From Planoprotostelium fungivorum (taxonomy: Eukaryota; Evosea; Variosea; Cavosteliida; Cavosteliaceae), in the NCBI GenBank assembly GCA_003024175.1, contig MDYQ01000327.1, forward strand, positions 1 through 11,013: 11,013 bases of DNA, written 5' to 3'. Position numbers and translations under genes: made by a program. The notes beneath the pieces are model-generated. The model searched no databases. It had not been told where the DNA came from and was given only the letters and a program-made list of their open reading frames with translations. Positions 1-6,900 of the stretch are shown one piece after another. How positions within the stretch are numbered: the first letter of the stretch is position 1; every line of letters begins with the position of its first letter.

Positions 1-541
1 TTTGAATGGGAGGAGAGATCGTACGTCGTGATCGGTGAGACGTTTCATCTTCCTGGAGAGTTGCTTGGGACTGACTTCGCTGGCATTGGTTAAGAACATG
101 AACCTCTTGTTTTCTGCCTTCAACCAACCGATGAAGTCGATCACTCCTGGGAGGATGTGATTGGCGTGCCAGATGACTCTGAGAGGGAGATGAGATCCAG
201 AATCGAACGAGACGGTTAATGTGATGGATTCACCCATCCATATCTAAGATGAATCCTTTCTTCTCTAATACACTGACTTTCTGCTTCGCGAGGTCTTCTG
301 TCACAGCTGGAAGAAGTGTAAATCAAAGATATACGATGATCTGGAACTCACGAACGGTTGTCCATAAGTTACGTCTCGGTGTGATATACGGTCTAGCCGC
401 TGTGAGACCACTGAAGAGAGGTCGGTTGATGATTCTCTGCATTGTCGTCGGACTTTTTCTGCCGCATCGCAGGATGACTGGTTGTTTGAAGGGAGAGCCA
501 TCACATGGACATTTCGCAACAAACGGCTCATCGACGATCAT
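1..541 (-). CDS. HAD-superfamily hydrolase (subfamily IIA-like), 5' part, runs off window
   Basis: HAD enzymes of this type are usually phosphatases acting on small phosphorylated metabolites; the substrate here is unknown. Exons read on the minus strand are 541-352, 306-234 and 178 to the window edge (possibly ending at a GTACG donor at 24). The introns are 45 and 55 nt, and frame is kept at both junctions. Splicing exon 2 to exon 3 creates HAD motif I, FILDMDGVIW, with both Asp residues. About 30 residues later motif II reads FMFLTNAS, preceded by LPGVIDFIGWLK, the cap-proximal helix typical of NagD-like HAD-IIA proteins. The start is the ATG at 541 (MIVDEPF); the frame has a stop 36 nt further upstream. 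An N-terminal extension of about 85 residues before motif I, containing CPCDGSP, is not something I recognise. Motifs III and IV lie outside the window, so activity cannot be judged. Confidence 0.78.
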
Positions 542-726
542 CAACGTATTTGGCGACACCGATCATCGTGGTGATTAGAGTCGATGATACAATGGATTGC
601 ATAGTGACGTGTCGATAGATCCTCGTGACCATCCATCTCTACGTACGGTGCTGTCTAATTCAGCTGACTTCCTTGGGGACGTGATTGATCCTTCGTCTCT
701 TCACTTGCAACGCACACGTACCAAGC
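542..726. promoter_or_regulatory. Short divergent intergenic region
   Basis: This 185-nt gap separates the start codons of the divergent HAD-like gene (minus) and F-box/ankyrin gene (plus). It must hold both 5' UTRs and both core promoters, so a shared bidirectional promoter is likely. I see no convincing TATA box. A short open frame at 597-803 crosses the ankyrin-gene start in another frame and is probably not a gene. Confidence 0.5.
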
Positions 727-2132
727 ATGTCTCTCACTCTAGACAACGTGGGATTCGACAACTTATCTCTCATATTCGAATACTTGTTATACCCCCTCAG
801 TGACAAGAAAGATGCATTCGACGCAGACGAGGACATGTTCCTCCAATCATTGCAAAATTACCTCTCCCTTCAGCGAGTCTGCAGAGATTGGCGACAGGTA
901 CATCTTCCATCCATCACACCTGCTAACGCGTCCAGATATCATCTTCTTCCATCAACATCAATTTTCGCTGTGGATGGCCATTGGGAAAAGCCATCGAGTG
1001 CAGTCAAGTCTCGGTTCTCCATCTTCTCGACGATCCACGATTGCAACCCTCGATTAATGACAATTACGCCCTCGTCACGTGTGTTATGACGTCCAAGGTG
1101 TGATGTTCGAATGTCTACACCTCTCATGCGAACAGTTGTCCACGCTAGAACTGCTGTTGAGGGACTCGCGGATAGAACTTCCAGAGCGCATGTTGGAATG
1201 GGTGTTGACATCGAGAGATGCAAGAGTGTTGGAGCTGTTTCTGAAAGACGGAAGGATGCAACTTCATCCGGGAGCTCTCATGAAATGTGCTTTAGAGGGT
1301 CTTGTGGAGGTGAGATCGTCACGATGATCATGATCATCGAACGTGATCGCGATGATGGATGACTAAGGGGACAGATGCTCAAACTGTTGCTGGCTGATGA
1401 CAGAATAGATGTCAGTTACAATCGCTACACGGCATTCCTCAGATCCATTCGGTGAATGAAAACGCAAACATAAAACGCCCTGACGACACCCAGTGGCGGC
1501 CAAGTAGAAGTCGTCCGGTGATTTCATGGATAATTCAACTCGAATGACTCGATTTCAGAGCTTTCTTGTCCTGCTCAAGACTGGATCCCTCAGCTCTCAA
1601 AAATAGCGCGATCGGCCTGGCGGCAGCCTCCGGTCACACGGACATTGTTCGGATGTTGATGGAAGACGACAGAGTCGACCCCTCTGCCAACAACTGCAGG
1701 TGATGATCGCTCCATCCATGATCGCGATCACCTGATCGAGTCATCCAGTGCCATACGTAGAGCTGCGAGCTCAAATCGTACCGAGGTGATCTTTAATTCT
1801 TTAAAGAGAAAGTGAAGAGGATAGGTCTTCGAATTATTGTTGCCCGTCACACCCATCGACCTGAGCGAAGACGACAACTTCATGTTAAGATACGCGAGCC
1901 AGAACGGCCACACTTCCATGGTGCAAGTGTTGTTGAAACATCCGGAGGTGGAGAAGAATGATGACGTTCTGCGACGATGATGACGATGCAGGTGGACCCG
2001 TCTGCTCGTGATAATTTTGCCTTGAGATTCGCCGCGAATAAGAACATCAGGAACGCCATCATTGAATGTAAGAAGAGTAGAGGGACTCTGTGTGAAGCGG
2101 ACTTGCTCATACCCACATTGACACCCAATTGA
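727..2132 (+). CDS. F-box-like / ankyrin-repeat protein, 349 aa, nine exons
   Basis: Exons are 727-897, 936-1097, 1136-1309, 1375-1451, 1494-1517, 1559-1699, 1749-1785, 1825-1947 and 1992-2132. Together they give 1,050 nt with no internal stop, ending TGA. Residues 1-57 look like an F-box: NLSLIFEYLL, then SLQRVCRDWRQ, the usual leucine-rich start and V-x-W end, with an acidic insert between. The rest is a chain of degenerate ankyrin units of about 33 residues, each carrying an LLL-x-D-x-R-[IL]-D-x-S core; the clearest is AIGLAAASGHTDIVRMLM. Such proteins commonly act as substrate adaptors of SCF ubiquitin ligases or as protein-binding scaffolds, which is inferred here. Introns are 38-65 nt; exon 5 is only 24 nt and is supported by frame and by a continuous repeat across it (SIRGGQVEVVRAFLSC). 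The intron at 1786-1824 ends in TAG. No AATAAA was seen just downstream. Confidence 0.85.
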
Positions 2133-2817
2133 AAACAAAAGATGATGATTGTACATAAAGTGTCTTCTGTCGGCTCATCGTAAAACGTAGGATCGCTTTT
2201 CATCATCTGGTCGACCGCCATCGAGCCTCTCGACTGCATCATGAAAGAGGCCAAGGGCAGGGTGCAGTCGGAGTGGTCAGAGAGATGTTCTCTCTGATCG
2301 AAGACTCTCGGCACGTGGTCATTGCTCACTGATGGTATATAGTCAAGTTTGACACCTACAAATGCCTCTATGGAGTTCTCACAAGCTTCATGTGGAGACA
2401 AGCCTAACTGTACACTAACACAGCTGGCAGGTTCATCGCCAAAAGGTTGCGCAACCGCTCGCTTTGATTCCACTTCCTTCCCCCCCGAAACCTGCCCGAC
2501 ATCACAGTTCTACTCTCTAGGTTCTCCACTGACCGATCACCCCTCTTTGCCAAGCATTTATTGTCTGAAATGTAACACAAACCTTAAACCCCACGTAAGA
2601 TGGAGCGGAAGATATTTTGTATTCTCTCTGTCAAGATTTTAAATTTGCCTCCGTACTCAAAGGACTTGTTTTTGGGTCTGGCATGCCAGGAGTAGCCTCC
2701 AAAATTGTTCTCCCGGCGGATCCGTTCCGCAGAAGGCCTGCGATGCGTTCATTTACCGTGACTCGTCTCGGTAGGATGACCAACCGCTCCGACGAGCAGA
2801 TTGTGTCCCTCACAACA
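2133..2817. other. Intergenic stretch with no assignable gene
   Basis: There are open frames on both strands (minus 2473 to about 2155; plus 2349-2642), but neither shows a recognisable domain, signal peptide or supportive splice structure. The minus frame is the extension of a frame that runs antisense through the last ankyrin exons. The right-hand part (about 2650-2849) should hold the promoter of the Cys-rich gene; an A/T-rich patch around 2634-2645 is the only TATA-like element and is unconvincing. Confidence 0.4.
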
Positions 2818-3188
2818 CTCATTTTCAAGACAGCTCACAAGAGACAAACATGAAGGTTGCCATCCTCTTTGCCATCGTCTTCTGCCTTGCTGTCCACGCC
2901 GACCTGACTCAGGACTTCCCTCAGCCTCCTTACAACGTCGTCGAGACCTTCACCTCCGGCGAAATCACCTCCATCACCTGCCCTGCCGACTGTGGCAACC
3001 CCGACAGCAGACACTGCCTGTGGAACGCTGACATCCAAAACACTTGCTCTGCCACATATGCCGAGAAGAGAAGCGTAGAAGAGAAGAGACAAGGTAGATG
3101 CCAGATGCTCGGAGCCTGTGGACCCGTGTGCTGGTCTGACGGACAGGGAGGCTACGCTTGCGGATGCGTCAGCTGCGGAAAGAAGTAA
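2818..3188 (+). repeat. Left arm of inverted gene duplication (pairs with 10542-10912)
   Basis: From CTCATTTTC about 32 nt before the ATG through the stop codon, this block matches the reverse complement of 10542-10912. One difference lies in the leader (GAGAC versus GAGAG) and four in the coding region, all silent: two in the signal-peptide CTTGCT/CTCGCA codons, one GGA/GGC and the stop TAA/TAG. Similarity stops abruptly at both ends: promoters and 3' UTRs are unrelated. Confidence 0.9.
2850..3188 (+). CDS. Secreted Cys-rich protein/peptide precursor, copy 1 (112 aa)
   Basis: This is an intronless 112-aa gene among intron-dense neighbours. Residues 1-17 are a signal peptide (MKVAILFAIVFCLAVHA, likely cut before DLTQ). 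The mature part has ten cysteines in two clusters: four at about residues 47-70 (C-x3-C-x8-C-x8-C) and six at the C-terminus spaced C-x5-C-x3-C-x9-C-x1-C-x2-C. Between them lie two Lys-Arg sites (EKR and EEKR) resembling Kex2/furin cleavage signals, which could release a 32-residue C-terminal peptide starting QGRC. The C-x3-C followed by GGY and C-x-C recalls the CS-alpha-beta defensin plan, but the last spacing (C-x2-C ending) does not fit it, so the fold is open. Codons strongly favour C-ending forms, suggesting high expression. I do not recognise the family. A second copy at 10880-10542 encodes the identical protein. Confidence 0.85.
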   Translation: MKVAILFAIVFCLAVHADLTQDFPQPPYNVVETFTSGEITSITCPADCGNPDSRHCLWNADIQNTCSATYAEKRSVEEKRQGRCQMLGACGPVCWSDGQGGYACGCVSCGKK

Positions 3189-3464
3189 ACAATTTAGATA
3201 AATGATTGTACACAAGTCGCATCAATCGATATGATGCGCTGACGGAGAACGATCGTGTTCAGCATCATGGTGGGGATTCAACACAAAGCATTCGTGTCTT
3301 GTGGCTGGTGGCGCTGGTGTGGTGATGATGTTTGATGTGACGATGTTATAGGATGTGTAATGATCGTCATCGTCGTCACAACTCGTTGCATTCTTTCAGA
3401 ACTTGTTTTATTTCAGCTCAAGTCCACAACAGTGAGGGTGGTCTGCACGAGTGTCTCCGAAATG
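3174..3464 (+). repeat. Tandem 3'-region repeat, copy A
   Basis: This block begins within the last codons of the Cys-rich gene (TGCGGAAAGAAGTAA) and covers its 3' UTR and beyond. It is repeated immediately after the N at 3465. The copies differ by scattered substitutions (for example ctgacg/ctgaca and ggtggcgct/ggtgacact) and by small indels in the GAT-rich part around 3345-3375. Confidence 0.93.
3218..3238 (+). other. Potential 3' UTR hairpin (repeated at 3510-3530)
   Basis: CGCATCA and TGATGCG form a perfect 7-bp stem around a 7-nt loop, ATCGATA, 30 nt after the stop codon of the Cys-rich gene. It is unchanged in the tandem copy at 3510-3530. It could affect mRNA stability or 3' end formation, but no such function is demonstrated. 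Confidence 0.4.
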
Positions 3465-3465
3465 N
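3465..3465. other. Ambiguous base N at repeat junction (assembly seam)
   Basis: This is the only N in the window. It sits exactly between the two copies of the tandem repeat, and the sequence after it restarts inside the final codons of the Cys-rich gene. That is the pattern expected when two contigs or haplotypes ending in the same repeat were joined. Confidence 0.9.
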
Positions 3466-3752
3466 TGCGGAAAGAAGTAAACAATTTAGATAAATGATTG
3501 TACACAAGTCGCATCAATCGATATGATGCGCTGACAGAGAACGATCGTGTTCAGCATCATGGTGGGGATTCAACACAAAGCATTCGTGTCTTGTGGCTGG
3601 TGACACTGGTGTGGTGATGATGTTTGATGTGATGATCGTGTGTTACATGATGTGTAATGATCGTCACAACTCGTTGCATTCTTTCAGAATTTGTTTTATT
3701 TCAGCTCAAGTCCACAACAGTGAGGGTGGTCTGCACGAGTGTCTCCGTAATG
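3466..3752 (+). repeat. Tandem 3'-region repeat, copy B
   Basis: This is the second copy of the 3174-3464 block, 287 nt versus 291. It starts with the last five codons of the Cys-rich gene, without the rest of that gene, and continues into unique sequence after CTCCGTAATG. It also holds a minus-strand AATAAA (3700-3695) that might serve the convergent chromatin-factor gene ending at 3910. Confidence 0.92.
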
Positions 3753-3909
3753 GTCTTGGTGGATGCATCCACCAACACTTCCTGACTATCTACAACTAGC
3801 CAATGTCAGACGATCCATTCGGTGAACCATCTCACCTGTACACGTCTGCGTTCGTTCCACCGTGACACTGTCATGACACGTCAGTAAGATATCATACGTG
3901 ACGTCACCA
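3753..3909. other. Convergent intergenic region with 20-bp perfect palindrome
   Basis: This is the space between the repeat copy and the stop codon of the minus-strand chromatin-factor gene. It contains a perfect palindrome at 3756-3775 (TTGGTGGATG followed by its exact reverse complement) and a GTGACGTCAC palindrome just after the stop. There is no supported gene; it probably contains the 3' UTR of the minus-strand gene. Confidence 0.5.
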
Positions 3910-6900
3910 TCACCTGCTTGTCTCCAGGGAGGTGGGAGGTTTCACCGAATTGATCATGGCGCGTTGTAGATCGTCCAAAATCAATTGGTCTCCTTCTTCT
4001 GTCAATATGGAAGCACTCTCGGCGTCCTTCATCTCCACTCCATCGGACCCCGACGTAACCCCGTTTGACCCCGACGTAACAGTCTCCATCTTCTTACGTG
4101 TACAGGTGGAGCAGAACCATTCACCCTCCGGGATTTCAGCTAATTTTGGACGCAAGCAGAAAGTGTGTGTGGCATTGCAGCATCCATCACACAGCAACAT
4201 TCGATCAGCATTTGTACCTCTGGCACACACCGTACAGATCTATTATTAGATGAGAAAATTCAGAGAAAATACTTGGATCGAGGAAAAGTGGATTTCACCG
4301 TTTCCTCCGGCCGGATGAATCCAAAGTGATCGTAGATCTGTTCGATCAAGAGGGCGAGGGCGGGAAGCGTAACGGTCGACGCGATTTGAATTTTGAAATC
4401 TTCGTATTGGCGGGAAGTCCAGTTCCACGCTGTTGGGTTCTTCTCGACCTCCATGCGGTCTAACATGTATAACAGCTCGTGTGTCATGTCTTTGGCGCTC
4501 TACAACGAGACATCAGTGGTGAAATTTCACAGAGATACACACGGATGCCGCGAGAATACGACCGGACCACAATCGTTTCTCCTCGTTGTAGTTTGGATTT
4601 TCCCGCCAACGGTTTCTGAGAAAAAGGTGAGAAGATTCCATCTACAACGCCTCTCACCCCTCCAAATTATCTTCAAATTCGAGTATGAGATCGACTACTG
4701 CTTCTCTCCTGGATGTCACAGCTGATTCATCCGGTAGTTCAGATAATTCCTGGAAATGGACTCAGAATTTTTCAGGAATTAGAGGGTAGATCACCTGGGC
4801 AACGGGGCTCTTCTTCGTCGACTCTTCCTCTTCCCTGTACAAAGCCTGATGACGTCAGCACACCGTTGTAGATGGAACATTCTCAGAAATTTACCTGCAA
4901 TAGGCTGTCTTTCAGCCTCACATCGCTCCTCTTCCTTGACCGGAGGGAAGACACGAGAATTTTCTTGTGATTTTCCAGTTCTCTGTACAGTTTACTCTCT
5001 CTATGTCCTCCCACGTTCAGAGAAGATATCAAACCTGAGAAGATTCAACGAAAATCCACGGAAATTTCATTGAACATTCTCACCCTCCAATTGCTCTTCG
5101 CTCGTCACGACGGACCAGGTGCGACCGGATAAATGGATATTCCATTCTTCCGGTGGTTCCGCGATATTAGATTCTTCCGAGAAAAGTCGGCTGTCGATGT
5201 TCTGTACCAAGAGAAATTCCAAATTACGGTTTCCCGCCTCTCTTGTACACAGTACCCCCCTGAAGATCCAGTATCGATTGTAGAATCGATCCATTCCGTT
5301 CGGTGTGAAACACAACGCATGCACTCTGTCGTCACGGTCGGCTTCCATCTTGCGTATCTACGGAGGTGAGCGTCATCTACAACGGTGTAGACGAATGCCA
5401 TTTACAACGGTGTAGATCGGATGACTCACGGTGGACTGAACTTTGTCGAGGCGTTTTTCGATATTGAGACGTTGCTTCTTCAGGCTCTTTTGATGTGTCG
5501 GTGTCAACGTTTCAGATTTGTTGAGGCTCGAATCAATGGAAGCCAGTTCGTTCAAGTGATCTTGTTCCTGGAAATTTCATCAACATTTCTGAGAAATTTC
5601 TGAGAATCTTCTCTCACCTGAGAGATGAGACCCTTTCGGACGGAAATCTGATCCAATATGTCCAAATGGTTACTCACGATCTGCCTGTCGTACCGTCATC
5701 CCAGAAAACTCGATGAAAACTCACAGATATCTCATCGACTCCTTCGCTCTCTCTATGAGGTAGTACAGTATGTCTAATCTCGTGTCCACGGATAAATCTT
5801 CATACTCCCTCTTGGATAATTTGTCGTACCACTCTGAAGTGAAGGACTTGGACTGAGGCGTCTTCTTTGTGGCCATTCCAGAGAAGATACCGAGGCACTG
5901 TGTGGGTGAGATCGTGAGAGAGAAATGGAAGACGAGGGGGGAGAGGGAGAAGAACTCACTCTGCGCAAAATTTCGGGCCAAGTGATGTCATTGAAGACGA
6001 TGTTTTCAAAGGTTCGAACGAAAAGAGCGTTCTCTTGCACCTATTCTCATCAGTTCTACCCTCGTACGTACCGTACGTACCTTCAGATCGTCTAATAATA
6101 GCTTCACGACCGCCTTGTAGATGGCATCGGTGAGAGGTGTAGTGCTTCCCTTCATGTCCCTCTCGAATTGAATGAGATCGAATCGAATGCTACCGTTGAA
6201 GTAGAGCGGGAAAAAATTGTTGCAGAACTGCCACACGGAGATGGCCTTGAAGACGGAGTCGTTTTTCCAAAGGGGGGAGGCCAGGGGAGGTAGGGTGGAC
6301 AGATTATTTGGGACGACGTGGGGTAAGAGGAGGTCTTCGGTGGTGCTGAACGGGTGAGCGTTGTAGATGGACGTTCGACTCACGAGGAATTGTCTGACGG
6401 AGGTTCCGCGGATGTTTCCGGAATTTCCGTAGAATTTTCTGTCTTCTTTTTCTTCGGAGAAGGTATTGCTGGACTTTCTGTGATTTTTCTCTTCTCTCTT
6501 TTTTCTTCCTTTTTCTCCTTTTTCTTCTCCACGATTTCTGCTCCCACCTGTCTGTCACCTTCTGGTCGAACTTTGGGAGGTCTACCTCTCTTCTGCATGA
6601 TGTCATCCTCTCTGAGAATGAGATAGAATGACTCACTCGTTTCACGGGGGGTGGCGTTGTAGATGGAGAGACGGGAGTGGATGGCGTTGTAGATGTAGGT
6701 GTCTTCGTCTCTTTGGTCTTCGATTTGGGACTCTCCTTACTCTTAGCAACTGATTTTTCGGTGGATTTTCCAGGTCTTTCCTCCTCTGTCTTCTTTTCTG
6801 TCTTCTTCTCTATCTTCTTCTCTATCTTCTTCTCTGTTTTCTTCTCCTTTTTCTTTTCTGTCTCCTTTTCTATTTTTTTCTCTGTTTTCTCTGGCTTCTT

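Noticed and set aside
1880-2473. Long minus-strand open frame of 197 codons
   Set aside because: More than a third of it is antisense to well-supported ankyrin exons, and the remainder has no recognisable domain or splice partner.
2349-2642. Plus-strand open frame of 97 codons before the Cys-rich gene
   Set aside because: It has no domain, signal peptide or coding-like codon bias; it is likely intergenic.
3593-3799. Plus-strand open frame in repeat copy B
   Set aside because: It lies in duplicated 3' UTR-like DNA with no coding character, and the matching frame is not kept in copy A.
3898-3907. GTGACGTCAC palindrome (CRE-like) after the stop codon
   Set aside because: It is a single short match in a 3' position; there is nothing to support regulatory function.
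5641-5724. A 7-nt micro-exon (5684-5678) followed by a GTGAGT donor
   Set aside because: Reading through gives one exon, 5684-5618, with a sensible helical sequence that joins in frame on both sides.
6063-6081. GTACGTACG repeated at an intron donor
   Set aside because: It is a short simple repeat inside a 40-nt intron; the splice site is unambiguous from the reading frame and it needs no further explanation.
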